This document shows positions 40,600-49,033 of a stretch of 49,033 bases of DNA, piece after piece. Each line of letters starts with the position of its first letter. Position 1 is the first letter of the stretch. The translations under genes were made by a program, and so were the position numbers. Under the pieces are notes generated by a model. It was not told the DNA's origin. It saw only the letters and a list, made by a program, of their open reading frames with translations, and did no database searches. Where the stretch lies: NCBI RefSeq assembly GCF_000967725.1, contig NZ_JXYE01000012.1:1-49033 (forward strand), read 5' to 3'. This DNA comes from Loktanella sp. S4079 (lineage in GTDB: Bacteria; Pseudomonadota; Alphaproteobacteria; Rhodobacterales; Rhodobacteraceae).

Positions 40600-40712
40600 C
40601 TATTTGTCCCTTTAAATTTTAGACGAAATACAATTTTTTCAATAAGCTAACGTTAGCGACCTGATGCGTCTAGGTGTATTCTAGACTTTCCTTCACGTAA
40701 GTATGTTGTCGC

Positions 40713-41468
40713 TTAGTCGGTCGTATTAACCCTAGGCTCGTAGCTAAGCGGCACTTCATTTGCAAATAACGTCCCGCCACTTCGGTCGAAACGTAGGTAT
40801 GCGATGGCTTGGTTGCCGGATTGGGTGTAGATGGTGCCGACCTCTTTGCCGTCGGCGTTCATAATTGGTGTTCCGCAGTCAATTGGACCATTTGTTGTCA
40901 CCCGGGCCAGGCCTTTGCGCAGGGTTGTTTTGTGCTTCATCCGCGCGACGATTTCTTGCCCGACGTAGCAGCCTTTCTTGAAATCCACACCATTGAGCGC
41001 CTCGAATCCCGCCTCGAGAATATAGGTGTCGGCCGTCAGTTCGATGCCGGTTTCAGGGATCAAATGTGCGACACGCAGGGCATCCCAATCGGTATTATCG
41101 CTTTGATCGGTTTCCCCATAGTGACGCCAACCCATCTGTGCTGTGCGGGGGTCAGGTAATGCGCCAACGGGCGCAGTTCCTGTTCCGCGTGAGACGATGA
41201 TCTGTGTTTCATCTATCGCGACATCCGCGCGCAGGCGGTACATGCCCAGCCGTTGAGCGAGGGTAGGGGCCAGTGACGCTGCAACATCAATCAGTAGACG
41301 GTCTTGCTGCCCGATGACAAAGAAGTCCGCGATATATTTGCCCTGCGGTGTCAGCAGCGCGGTGTAGACAATGCCTGACGCTGCTTTTTCGACGTCGTTC
41401 GTAACCAACCCCTGAAGAAACGAAACGCGGTCTTTGCCTGTGATCGATAGAACAGTGCGCTTAGTCAT
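40713..41468 (-). CDS. ygfZ: YgfZ/GcvT-type folate-binding Fe-S maintenance protein
   Basis: 251 residues from the ATG at 41468, which overlaps the 3' end of the ABC exporter gene by 8 bases. The YgfZ signature KKGCYVGQEIVAR is present with its Cys, and LSITGKDRVSFLQGLVTNDV at the start is typical. YgfZ proteins bind tetrahydrofolate and help repair or maintain certain Fe-S enzymes. Co-transcribed with the exporter. Confidence 0.92.
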   Translation of the reverse strand: MTKRTVLSITGKDRVSFLQGLVTNDVEKAASGIVYTALLTPQGKYIADFFVIGQQDRLLIDVAASLAPTLAQRLGMYRLRADVAIDETQIIVSRGTGTAPVGALPDPRTAQMGWRHYGETDQSDNTDWDALRVAHLIPETGIELTADTYILEAGFEALNGVDFKKGCYVGQEIVARMKHKTTLRKGLARVTTNGPIDCGTPIMNADGKEVGTIYTQSGNQAIAYLRFDRSGGTLFANEVPLSYEPRVNTTD

Positions 41469-43254
41469 CAGTGTCACTTTCAGATTGCGAGAATTGGAGA
41501 TTGTATAGATCGGCATAAAGGCCGCCGCGTTCAAGAAGAGCGTCGTGCGTGCCTTGGTCAACAACACGACCGTGGTCCATCACAACAATGGAGTCCGCAT
41601 TGCGCACGGTCGATAGGCGGTGGGCAATCACAAGCGTTGTGCGCCCTTTCGCTAGCCGTTCAAGCGCATCTTGCACGATCGCTTCGGATTTCGTGTCGAG
41701 CGCACTGGTTGCTTCGTCAAGCAGCAGGATCGGCGTATCACGAAGAAGCGCGCGGGCGATGGCAACGCGCTGGCGTTGACCGCCGGACAGGTTGGAACCA
41801 CGCGGCCCGGCAGGGCTATCTAGCCCATTTGATAGCTTTGGTAGGAAATCAGTGACGTGAGCAGCGTCGAGTACCTTCTTAAGCTGTTCGTCGCTGACAT
41901 CGGTGCGTCCCAGCAAAATATTGTCGCGCAGTGTTTCATCAAACAATGCTGCGTCTTGGTTTACGACGGAAAACATGCCGCGCAAATCGCTTAGGGCGAA
42001 ATCATTGATCGAGGTGCCGTTAATTGTCACTTGCCCAGAGGAGGGTTCGACTAACCGTGTTAGGACGTTAAAAATAGTGCTTTTCCCCGCACCAGATGCC
42101 CCAACCAGTGCGGTTGTCTGTCCTGCTTTTGCGACGAATTTCGTACTCCGCAGCACTGGCAAATCACCGTAGCTCATTTCGACTTGATCTAGTGCGATTT
42201 CAGGCGATCCTGCCGTGATTGGTTTCGGCTGAGCCGGAGATAGGATCGTGGGCTTGAGGTTTAGCACTTCTTGTAGACGCTCAACGCTAGCTGCAGCCAT
42301 CTGCCATTGCCCGCTCATCTGTCCTAGGCGGCGCAAGGGATCAAATGCCAGAGACATGGCAGTAAAGAACGACATGAATTCGCCGTTTGTCTTTTCGCCA
42401 GAGATAATCTCGGCACCGCCGTAGAGCATAACGCCCATAAAGCCCAAGCCTGTCATAATATCAATCAGTGCGGGCACAGCGGCTTGGCCTGCGGCAGTCC
42501 GCATATTGGCTTTGACACCCTTGCGGATCAGATCATCGTAGCGCTCTGCTTGGTAGTCTTCCAAAGCGTTCAGCTTGATTGGGTTAATCCCATGGAACAC
42601 TTCGTCCAAGCGGGTGGAAACCCGGCCAGCAATTTCGCGTGCATTGCGCGAACGCCGACGAATGTAGGCCTGCACAAGCAATGAAGGCATCACAAGAACC
42701 GGAATGCCGATGATCGCAATCAGCGTCCACCGCCAGTCGATCCACAGGGCCACGCCAAACAGACCGATGAGCGAAATCAAATCGCGGCCAAGGGCGGTTA
42801 TGATGCTGCTCCAAACCGAGTTGATAGAGCCAACATCGCCCTGCACGCGTTCGATCAACTGCCCGGGCGGGTGCGATTGATAAAAGTTGCTATCGAGGGT
42901 CATCAAATGCCGCAACAGATGCTTGCGCATATCAGCCGAGGTCAGTTGCACAACCAAGTTCATAATGAGCCGCTGGCCGGATGATGTTACCGCACGAATG
43001 ATAAAGATGGCCAAAATACCAAAGGCCACGATATAAAGTGCTTTCTGGTCTCCGGCGGCGAAAACATCATCAAACATGGGCTGCACCATGCGTGACAGCA
43101 GCGCGAGCATCGATCCTTCGATTGCCATGAAAAACAGCGCCGCAACCAAAAGCCACTTGTGCGGGCGCAGGTAATCCTTCCAGAGCCACCAAAACAATGT
43201 GACGGCGGATTGGGGTTTGTTTGATTTTCGCGTAGCGGATGGCGCAGGCATCGC
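41461..43254 (-). CDS. MsbA-like ABC exporter (fused membrane and ATPase domains)
   Basis: 597 residues from the ATG at 43254 (MPAPSATRKSN); a TTG at 43278 is a weaker alternative. N-terminal half has six membrane helices (LLVAALFFMAIEGSMLALLS, LYIVAFGILAIFIIRAVTSS and others). C-terminal ATPase: Walker A GASGAGKST, signature NLSGGQRQRVAIARAL, Walker B ILLLDEATSALD, switch His in VIAHRLSTV. Half-size exporter that works as a homodimer; lipid A or drug export cannot be distinguished. The coupled ygfZ gene is a common partner in this group by position only. Confidence 0.92.
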   Translation of the reverse strand, partial: AMPAPSATRKSNKPQSAVTLFWWLWKDYLRPHKWLLVAALFFMAIEGSMLALLSRMVQPMFDDVFAAGDQKALYIVAFGILAIFIIRAVTSSGQRLIMNLVVQLTSADMRKHLLRHLMTLDSNFYQSHPPGQLIERVQGDVGSINSVWSSIITALGRDLISLIGLFGVALWIDWRWTLIAIIGIPVLVMPSLLVQAYIRRRSRNAREIAGRVSTRLDEVFHGINPIKLNALEDYQAERYDDLIRKGVKANMRTAAGQAAVPALIDIMTGLGFMGVMLYGGAEIISGEKTNGEFMSFFTAMSLAFDPLRRLGQMSGQWQMAAASVERLQEVLNLKPTILSPAQPKPITAGSPEIALDQVEMSYGDLPVLRSTKFVAKAGQTTALVGASGAGKSTIFNVLTRLVEPSSGQVTINGTSINDFALSDLRGMFSVVNQDAALFDETLRDNILLGRTDVSDEQLKKVLDAAHVTDFLPKLSNGLDSPAGPRGSNLSGGQRQRVAIARALLRDTPILLLDEATSALDTKSEAIVQDALERLAKGRTTLVIAHRLSTVRNADSIVVMDHGRVVDQGTHDALLERGGLYADLYNLQFSQSESDTDD

Positions 43255-43378
43255 GTTTCTTTCAATATGATTTTTCAACGGTCTAATCGCAAAACTGTGG
43301 CCGGGGCAAGTTTGCTACGCTTGACCTTGGCTTTCGGGGCGATACTGTCCGCTCGTAACCACTATCGAAAGCATACCA

Positions 43379-44554
43379 ATGTCCTTGTCTCATGGTCGCC
43401 CTTATTTGGCGATTCCTGGCCCATCTGTCATTCCAGATGTGGTCTTGCAGGCGATGCATCGCGCCTCACCCAACATTTACGAAGGCGAATTGCACGCGGT
43501 CACCCAAAGCCTGATCCCTGATCTGAAATCTGTTGCGATGACTGATCATCATGTCGCGATTTATATCGGAAACGGTCATGCCGCGTGGGAGGCCGCACTA
43601 TCGAATGTGATCGCGCCGGGGGATACGGTTCTTGTGCTGGCAACCGGTCGGTTTGGTATTGGCTGGGGGGAAATGGCCACCGGGCTGGGCGCTTCAGTTG
43701 AGACCATCGATCATGGCGCACAGTCGCCGATTGACCTTGGGCGGCTAGAGGAACACCTCAACGCGGATAAAGCCGGGCGGATCAAGGCTATCTTGGCCGT
43801 GCACGTCGATACCTCGACCAGCGTTAAGAGCGACATCGCGGGCGTACGCGCGGTTCTGGACCGAACAGGGCACAATGCTTTGTTGATGGCGGATTGTATT
43901 GCCTCGCTGGGCTGCGATCGGTTTGAAATGGACGCCTGGGGCGTGGACGTGATGGTGTCTGCCTGTCAAAAAGGCTTGATGACCCCAGCCGGCATTAGTT
44001 TCGTCTTTTTCAACGATAAGGCAGATGCAGCACAGCCAGCCAAAGTGTCACGTTATTGGGACTGGCGTCCGCGCAAAGACCCGGCAGTCTATTACCAATA
44101 CTTCGCGGGAACAGCACCGACCCACCATCTTTATGGACTACGCGCAGCATTGGACTTGGTTAAATCCGAAGGGTTGGATGCGGTTTTCGCACGCCACGCG
44201 AAAATTGCCCAAACAGTGTGGGCGGCGATTGAAACCTGGGGCACGGCCGGTCCGATGGCATTGAATGTCGCAGATCCAGCACATCGTTCACATGCTGTGA
44301 CGTCAATTGCTATGGGCTCTGCCGTTGGACAGCAATTGCGCGCATGGACCGAAGAAAAATGCGGCCTGACCCTAGGGATCGGGCTTGGTCGTGACCCAGA
44401 AGAGGCCTATTTCCGTATCGGCCACATGGGCCACGTCAGTGGTCACATGATGATGGGAGCACTGGGCGCGATCGACGCGGGGCTAAAAGCGCTCAACATT
44501 CCACACGGGCGCGGCGCGCTCGAGGCTGCATCAGAAGTAATCGCGTCTGCGTAA
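43379..44554 (+). CDS. Class V PLP aminotransferase (serine/alanine-glyoxylate type)
   Basis: 391 residues. IPGPSVIPDVVLQAM at the start, the gap IYIGNGHAAWEAAL, Asp of the cofactor site in LMADCIASLG, and the PLP Lys in VSACQKGLMTPAG are typical of alanine/serine-glyoxylate aminotransferases. It would transfer the amino group of serine or alanine to glyoxylate, as in the serine cycle or photorespiration-like C2 recycling. Divergent from the ABC exporter; no other serine-cycle genes in the window. A related specificity (for example purine catabolism) is possible. Confidence 0.88.
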   Translation: MSLSHGRPYLAIPGPSVIPDVVLQAMHRASPNIYEGELHAVTQSLIPDLKSVAMTDHHVAIYIGNGHAAWEAALSNVIAPGDTVLVLATGRFGIGWGEMATGLGASVETIDHGAQSPIDLGRLEEHLNADKAGRIKAILAVHVDTSTSVKSDIAGVRAVLDRTGHNALLMADCIASLGCDRFEMDAWGVDVMVSACQKGLMTPAGISFVFFNDKADAAQPAKVSRYWDWRPRKDPAVYYQYFAGTAPTHHLYGLRAALDLVKSEGLDAVFARHAKIAQTVWAAIETWGTAGPMALNVADPAHRSHAVTSIAMGSAVGQQLRAWTEEKCGLTLGIGLGRDPEEAYFRIGHMGHVSGHMMMGALGAIDAGLKALNIPHGRGALEAASEVIASA

Positions 44555-44563
44555 AAGCAGCTA

Positions 44564-44592
44564 ACGAAGAGCGATGTAACGTCGCTCTTCGT
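44564..44592. terminator. Hairpin between convergent aminotransferase genes
   Basis: An 11-bp perfect stem ACGAAGAGCGA / TCGCTCTTCGT with a 7-nt loop, after the aminotransferase stop. No T-tract follows, so it may be a weak terminator or a stabilising 3' hairpin. Confidence 0.6.
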
Positions 44593-44657
44593 GTCGTATG
44601 ACTGGTGCGCGGATACGTTGGATCTCAGGGTGGTGTGCTGCGCCAGATGTATAGATT

Positions 44658-45764
44658 TTAGTCGCGTGCCTTTTGCAGCGCGACGGGGAGCGCTTTTGCG
44701 AGAGAATCCATTTGTTCGTCCGTACCGCAGCTCACGCGGATGCAGCGGTCTTGTGGCGCGACAAAAGGCATGCGGACGAATATGCCTGCTTCAACGAGGG
44801 CGGCCAGTACATGTCGCGCGAAATCGCCGGTTTGACCGCAGTCGATCGTGACAAAGTTCGTTGCTGAGGGCAGGCAGCTTAGCCCGTTATCGGCCGCAAT
44901 CTTATTGATATGTTCGCGCGATTGGCTGACCTGAGATTTAATATGCGCGAGCCACTCTTGATCGTGTAGGGCCGCAAGCGCCCCAGCTTGACTTATCCGA
45001 CACATGCCAAAGTGATTGCGGACCTTGTTGAAGCCGTTGATTACGTCCGCCTCACCAATGGCATAACCAACACGAGCGCCCGCCATGCCGTATCCTTTGG
45101 AAAAGGTGCGCATGCGGATTAAATTCGGATTGTCTACCTGCATTTCTGGGGCCGTGCCGTCGGGGGCCAATTCTATATATGCCTCGTCCAAAACAAGCAT
45201 ACAGCCATCGGGAATGCGGGCGATCATCCGGTTAATAACATCAGCCGTATGCCAAGTTCCCATCGGATTATCCGGGTTCGCAATGTAAATCAGCTTCGCG
45301 CCGACCTCGCGAGCCTTTTCGATGAGCGCGTCTGGGTCTTCGTGGTCATTAACATAGGGAACTTTGTGCAATTCGCCGCCAAACCCGGCGACGTGGTAGT
45401 TGAACGTCGGGTACGCACCGTCCGAGGTGACGACCGCATCGCCTTGCCCGACGTAGAGCCGCACCAAAACGCCCAAAAGCGTATCAATGCCTTCGCCGAC
45501 CATGATGTTGTTTGGCGCAACGCCATGATGCGCGGCGAGCGCATGACGCAGATCGTGGCTCTCTGGGTCGCCGTACATCCATACATCGCAGGCCGCCGTT
45601 TGCATTGCGGCGATTGCCTTGGGCGAGGGGCCAAAGCTGTTTTCATTCGCACCAAGGCGGGCGATGAATGGCTTGCCGCTCGCGCGTTCCTGCGCCTCTG
45701 GTCCAACAAAGGGAACGGTGGCAGGTAAGGATTGGGCGAGGGGGGTAAGTACAGGCTTTGTCAT
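44658..45764 (-). CDS. Class I/II PLP aminotransferase (HisC-like)
   Basis: 368 residues from the ATG at 45764 (MTKPVLTPLAQSL); a longer frame is not used. Motifs: RLGANENSFGPSPKAI (substrate site), YGDPESHDLRHALAAHHG, cofactor Asp in VLDEAYIEL, PLP Lys in RTFSKGYGMAGARVGY, and the distal Arg in CIRVSCGT. Histidinol-phosphate aminotransferases look like this, but so do relatives acting on aromatic or other amino acids. It is alone, not in a his operon, so the exact reaction is uncertain. Confidence 0.88.
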   Translation of the reverse strand: MTKPVLTPLAQSLPATVPFVGPEAQERASGKPFIARLGANENSFGPSPKAIAAMQTAACDVWMYGDPESHDLRHALAAHHGVAPNNIMVGEGIDTLLGVLVRLYVGQGDAVVTSDGAYPTFNYHVAGFGGELHKVPYVNDHEDPDALIEKAREVGAKLIYIANPDNPMGTWHTADVINRMIARIPDGCMLVLDEAYIELAPDGTAPEMQVDNPNLIRMRTFSKGYGMAGARVGYAIGEADVINGFNKVRNHFGMCRISQAGALAALHDQEWLAHIKSQVSQSREHINKIAADNGLSCLPSATNFVTIDCGQTGDFARHVLAALVEAGIFVRMPFVAPQDRCIRVSCGTDEQMDSLAKALPVALQKARD

Positions 45765-45810
45765 GGCGGCTAGATAAGCCGGGCCTTGAAATTTATGCAA
45801 TCGTGATTAT

Positions 45811-45827
45811 TTGAGAATCATTCGCAA
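45811..45827. promoter_or_regulatory. Fur-like palindrome
   Basis: TTGAGAATCATTCGCAA has arms TTGAGAAT and ATTCGCAA about a central C, with one mismatch (TTGnGAAT-C-ATTCnCAA). It resembles a Fur box and lies in the gap between the HisC-like gene and the Tat peptide gene, 14 nt upstream of the latter start codon. Confidence 0.45.
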
Positions 45828-45841
45828 CAGGAGGGTTTCGA

Positions 45842-46003
45842 ATGAAGCTATCAAGACGTGGGTTCCTCGCTAGCACCAGTGCCGCGGTTGCAGTGCGTGC
45901 CGTACAACAAGTTGCCACCAAGACCGGTGGACGGCGTGTCTTGACCTTGGTCTACGACAAGGCATTGGGGATGATGCGCGCGGTTGAACGCGTGGTGCCT
46001 TAG
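45842..46003 (+). CDS. 53-residue Tat-signal small protein
   Basis: A short intact frame with AGGAGG seven nt before the ATG, a very strong ribosome site that supports translation. The N-terminus MKLSRRGFLASTSAAVAV is a twin-arginine signal (SRRGFLAST). The remaining ~35 residues (QQVATKTGGRRVLTLVYDKA, then MMRAVERVVP) are basic and have no Cys or known motif. It may be an exported micro-protein or an inner-membrane-tethered Tat substrate. A Fur-like palindrome lies just upstream. No family recognised; it is too short to be easily annotated. Confidence 0.65.
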   Translation: MKLSRRGFLASTSAAVAVRAVQQVATKTGGRRVLTLVYDKALGMMRAVERVVP

Positions 46004-46580
46004 GGCCGTATTCGAGTTAACTGAGTGATGGTTCTTCGGGCGCAAAAGTTCGAAAAATGCCCTGATAAATTCCTTTCAAGGGTGTACGTTCTGATGTGCC
46101 AATAATCAGTATGTAATTTGATTATTTTTGTCGGATTACGCGGTGGATCTCATAAACGATTTCGTGGTGCTGTATTATATTTTGCTGCACAACTATAGGT
46201 GTATTGAGTGTCAGGTCATTCGGTGAGGGAACCTATCCTTCCGTATATACTCATGTGTGCATAAATTCATGACTATCAGGTATAATGGTGCCTTATTGTT
46301 CGCATGAAAGTATAGGTTTTTTATTCATTTTTGTATAAAGTTATATGTTTTTCAACAGATTATAGTGAAATCTGATTGCTTGATAAAATTTATTTCCGAT
46401 AGAAGTTATCGGAATACTATGCCGCATTAATGACATAATTGCCCAATTATTGCCATTTGAATTGCCTTTGAGCAGATGCAAAAACTCTCCTTAGGGAAGA
46501 AAATTGTCGCTCCATCTCAGTCACAGGTGTGAAATTTTTATCCCTCGGGAGGAGTGGATTTTGCAGAAATTTAGGGCCGG
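46004..46580. other. AT-rich intergenic region before the large exoprotein
   Basis: About 580 nt that appear distinctly more AT-rich than the flanks, with runs such as TTATTCATTTTTGTATAAAG. No coding frame, tRNA or clear terminator was recognised. It may be the long 5' leader or regulatory region of the exoprotein gene. Confidence 0.5.
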
Positions 46581-46958
46581 TTGTCCTTCTTAGTCTGCGA
46601 TCAAATACCTCTCCCGTGTTGTAACGATTTTTGGGTATCCAACGACGCCCGTCTGCATATGAGAGAGTTGATGATTTATCGACGTGGCAACGAGTACTCC
46701 GAACTACAAGCGTTAGTTACGCGCGTGCAGTTGTGGAGCCCATTTACCAGTTGCCCCGTGTGTTCACACGCTGTCCCGATCACGCAGGATATGGTTAACG
46801 AGTACCTCTCATATAGACGCCCCAAGACACTGACCTTGCCGCCTGAGGCGCAGATGCCAAAGCGCCGACGGCGACGCCGACCAGAGGTCACCTCGAGATC
46901 CGACCAAGCCCGTCCCCAGCCAGCTATCCCCGTTTTCTTGAAAGAGTGCGTATCATGA
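46581..46958 (+). CDS. Doubtful Cys-containing frame coupled to the exoprotein gene
   Basis: A frame of up to 125 residues (TTG start at 46581; ATG at 46659 gives 99) whose TGA overlaps the next ATG as ATGA. It holds a CPVC pair (TSCPVCSHAVPITQD), a strongly basic run (KRRRRRRP) and further Cys near the N-terminus. I do not recognise it. The ATGA overlap is the main reason to list it; a chance frame is possible. Confidence 0.3.
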   Translation: MSFLVCDQIPLPCCNDFWVSNDARLHMRELMIYRRGNEYSELQALVTRVQLWSPFTSCPVCSHAVPITQDMVNEYLSYRRPKTLTLPPEAQMPKRRRRRRPEVTSRSDQARPQPAIPVFLKECVS

Positions 46959-49033
46959 TGAAACTATCAAAATTGAGTGCCGTTCAGATGCTGCTTCACT
47001 CATGCGCCTCTGTTGTGAAATCTGCTCTTCGGGCAGTTTTTGTGTTTGTGCTGCTGTCATTTGTGTCTATCGCACTGCCCAATGATCCGACTGGGTTTGT
47101 ATCTGCAGCCTTTGCGCAGAACGCAGACGGGGATGCGCTTTCCGATGTTTTTGATACCGACGACGATAATGACGGTATCCGGGATGGGGACGAAGGGGGC
47201 ACAGCGACCGCTTATGTTTACGCCCCAAATGGCGGCGATATTCAGGCGATCCGGGACACAAATGCCAGCGGCGCGCCCGTGCTGCTCCCGCTGGCAATCG
47301 GTGGAAACGCTTCGTTGCCGGCTGGAGGGGTCAATCTGCGTTGGACCAGCGGTGGCGGTGGCTGGGACAATGGTTGGGGGCTCTTTTCTCCGCCAGTGAA
47401 CCCAATGAATGTGAACCTGCTAGGTGTCGATACAACGATTCAAACGCCCTATATTGATATTGTTGGTGATCTACCGCGAACGTTCTCGCTCGACTTTGGC
47501 GCCTCGGCCCAAGCAATTAGTACCGGCACAAGTCAATTTGTCTATCTGTTAGGTGTCGCGGGCCTATCGGGGGAGGACGGTGGCCCCACTGAATTTATCA
47601 CCGATGTTCAAATGACGACTGTCGCGTCTGGCGTTGCGTTTAACTGGTTGGCCCCGCCGCACCAGTATTCTCTTCTGAATGGCGTTGAATCGAACCAAAC
47701 TGGTCTGACCGGCAATGTGATTTCTACAAATACGTTCAGTTCAGACGGCGACATCCGAAACAGCCCCATTGATCAATACACCTTCTACGCTTTGCCAACA
47801 TCGACAAGCTTGGTAAACGTGACGATCAATCAGCCTAATCCGGCAAGCCGCGACCAGTTCGGCTTTATCTTTGCTGTTGTTGAGCTCTCTGCGCCCGACA
47901 CCGACGGAGATAATATCGCGGACACACGCGATCTGGATTCCGACAACGACGGCATTAGCGACATCTACGAAGCAGGATCCGCCGCTGTTCTGGCACTTGA
48001 CGCAAACGGTGACGGCACGATTTCTCCCTCCGAGAGCGCGGACACTGACAACGATGGTTTGGCCAACGGTGTCGAAGCAATATTCGGCTCGGATACAGGC
48101 GTGACGCCTGCCAATAGTGACGGTGACAACCCGGCCAACTTCCGCGACCTCGACAGCGATAACGACGGTATCCCAGATGCCGTCGAGGGGCGTGCGACTT
48201 CAGGCTACGTCGCTTACACCACACCCGTCGGAGATGCGAGCGACAGCGATAACGACGGTGTTCTCAATATCTTTGACACGTCCTTTGCATTTGGCGGGAC
48301 GATTGCGACCTTCAACGCGCCCTATGATGACGCCGACGATAGCGATGGAATACCTGATTTCCTTGATGATGATAGTGACGGCGATACGGTGTTGGATAGC
48401 GCTGAATCTGGAACAATCGCGCCCCCGTCATATGCAGATCCGGATGGAGGCGTCACAACGACCTATGCAGATATGCAAAACGATCAGGGTAACCTGAACG
48501 AAGTCGATTTCCGCGCCCTAGAAGCTGCGGGCATCACGGTGACCAAGGCTGCGACATTTAATGATGGTGGCGATGGTCAAGCTGACGTGAACGATACAAT
48601 CACCTACAGCTTTGTTGTCACTAACGTGGGCGATAGTAACCTGGCAAACGTCACGGTGACTGATCCCAACGCGTCAATGTCTGGCGGTCCGATCCCGTTG
48701 TTGACACCTGGTCAAAGCGATACGACAACGTTCACCGCAACATACTCTCTGCAACAAACCGACATTGACGCTGGCAGTTTTGCGAATACCGCGACGGCCT
48801 CGGCAACAACACCTTCTGGCGGTACCGTCAGCAGTTTGTCAGATGATCCAAATAATCCGGCTGATGTCGATGGAGATTTGGATGGCTACCCTGATGATGA
48901 GACAGTCGTAAACTTAACTGCGGCCCCTGCGATCAGCCTTGTGCTGACGGATGATACCTCTGGTCTGTCCAGCCCTGTGGCTGCGGGCGATGTGGTGAGC
49001 TACACTTACACTGCCACCAACGACGGCAATGTG
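46955..49033 (+). CDS. Large secreted protein with thrombospondin type 3 and DUF11 repeats (5' part)
   Basis: Open from ATG at 46955 (or 46958, preceded by GAAAGAG) to the window end, 693 codons so far, so the 3' end is missing. An extended N-terminal signal (hydrophobic stretch AVFVFVLLSFVSIAL about residues 30-45, then FVSAAFAQ) leads to repeated calcium-binding thrombospondin type 3 motifs: DTDDDNDGIRDGDEGG, DLDSDNDGISDIYEAG, DTDNDGLANGVEA, DLDSDNDGIPDAVEG and DDDSDGDTVLDSAESG. From about residue 522 DUF11-type domains start (ITVTKAATF, ITYSFVVTNVGDSNLANVTVTDP, and again SYTYTATNDGNV at the cut). Such proteins are calcium-stabilised cell-surface stalks or adhesins. Confidence 0.88.
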   Translation, partial: MMKLSKLSAVQMLLHSCASVVKSALRAVFVFVLLSFVSIALPNDPTGFVSAAFAQNADGDALSDVFDTDDDNDGIRDGDEGGTATAYVYAPNGGDIQAIRDTNASGAPVLLPLAIGGNASLPAGGVNLRWTSGGGGWDNGWGLFSPPVNPMNVNLLGVDTTIQTPYIDIVGDLPRTFSLDFGASAQAISTGTSQFVYLLGVAGLSGEDGGPTEFITDVQMTTVASGVAFNWLAPPHQYSLLNGVESNQTGLTGNVISTNTFSSDGDIRNSPIDQYTFYALPTSTSLVNVTINQPNPASRDQFGFIFAVVELSAPDTDGDNIADTRDLDSDNDGISDIYEAGSAAVLALDANGDGTISPSESADTDNDGLANGVEAIFGSDTGVTPANSDGDNPANFRDLDSDNDGIPDAVEGRATSGYVAYTTPVGDASDSDNDGVLNIFDTSFAFGGTIATFNAPYDDADDSDGIPDFLDDDSDGDTVLDSAESGTIAPPSYADPDGGVTTTYADMQNDQGNLNEVDFRALEAAGITVTKAATFNDGGDGQADVNDTITYSFVVTNVGDSNLANVTVTDPNASMSGGPIPLLTPGQSDTTTFTATYSLQQTDIDAGSFANTATASATTPSGGTVSSLSDDPNNPADVDGDLDGYPDDETVVNLTAAPAISLVLTDDTSGLSSPVAAGDVVSYTYTATNDGNV

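Noticed and set aside
1..49033. CRISPR array, tRNA or rRNA genes
   Set aside because: No regularly spaced short repeats and no cloverleaf or rRNA-like sequence was recognised when reading both strands; a covariance search would be the decisive test.

Overview
The window looks like a chromosomal segment of a marine alphaproteobacterium of the Rhodobacteraceae (Roseobacter group). This rests on moderate GC, an Irr-type palindrome (TTTAGAATTATTCTAAA) upstream of dps, a hemP/imelysin iron locus, and several genes I recognise as typical of that family (a conserved 108-residue protein, a PopZ-like C-terminus, the pcm-tolC neighbourhood). No rRNA, tRNA, CRISPR array or intact insertion sequence was seen.

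Layout. 1-1273: 3' end of a large Ig-like/beta-barrel surface protein with its terminator. 1.3-3.1 kb: debris, made up of a frameshifted HINT (pretoxin) domain remnant whose last frame is ATGA-coupled to a 210-residue unknown protein (candidate immunity protein), an IS30-type transposase tail, and a frameshifted DUF2750-like gene. 3.08-6.71 kb, minus strand: a compact RiPP operon. An 80-residue precursor carries three Cys-Val-Ser...Cys repeats. It is followed by a hairpin with a U-rich tail, an APH-type kinase, a HopA1-family lyase and a stand-alone LanC cyclase. The last three genes are translationally coupled. I regard this as the most interesting system here. It resembles the kinase/lyase pair of class V lanthipeptides and thioamitides, combined with a classical zinc LanC.

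7.06-8.84 kb: an OmpA-domain coiled-coil envelope protein and a small membrane/coiled-coil partner. 8.89-14.44 kb, minus: an oligopeptide ABC transporter in the order oppA-B-C-D-F. 15.0-19.2 kb: a 1408-residue RTX/cadherin/ExeM-NucH-like extracellular nuclease. 19.3-20.3 kb: a siderophore-interacting flavin reductase. 20.5-26.5 kb, minus: a branched-chain-amino-acid-type (Liv) ABC importer with an aldehyde dehydrogenase as last gene, and a divergent AraC regulator.

27.5-34.4 kb: an iron locus. It holds a 54-residue protein coupled to hemP, an imelysin, a DUF1289 protein, dps with an Irr-like box, then a di-haem oxidoreductase, a second imelysin and a DUF1513 protein as a coupled operon. Two copies of a similar 19-bp interrupted palindrome precede hemP and the oxidoreductase. 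34.5-45.8 kb: housekeeping genes (pcm-like, TolC family, PopZ-like, cobQ, a small conserved protein, efp, a lipoprotein, ygfZ, an MsbA-like ABC exporter and two PLP aminotransferases). 45.8-49.0 kb: a 53-residue Tat-signal peptide behind a Fur-like palindrome, an AT-rich gap, and the 5' part of a large secreted protein with thrombospondin type 3 calcium repeats and DUF11 domains that runs off the window.
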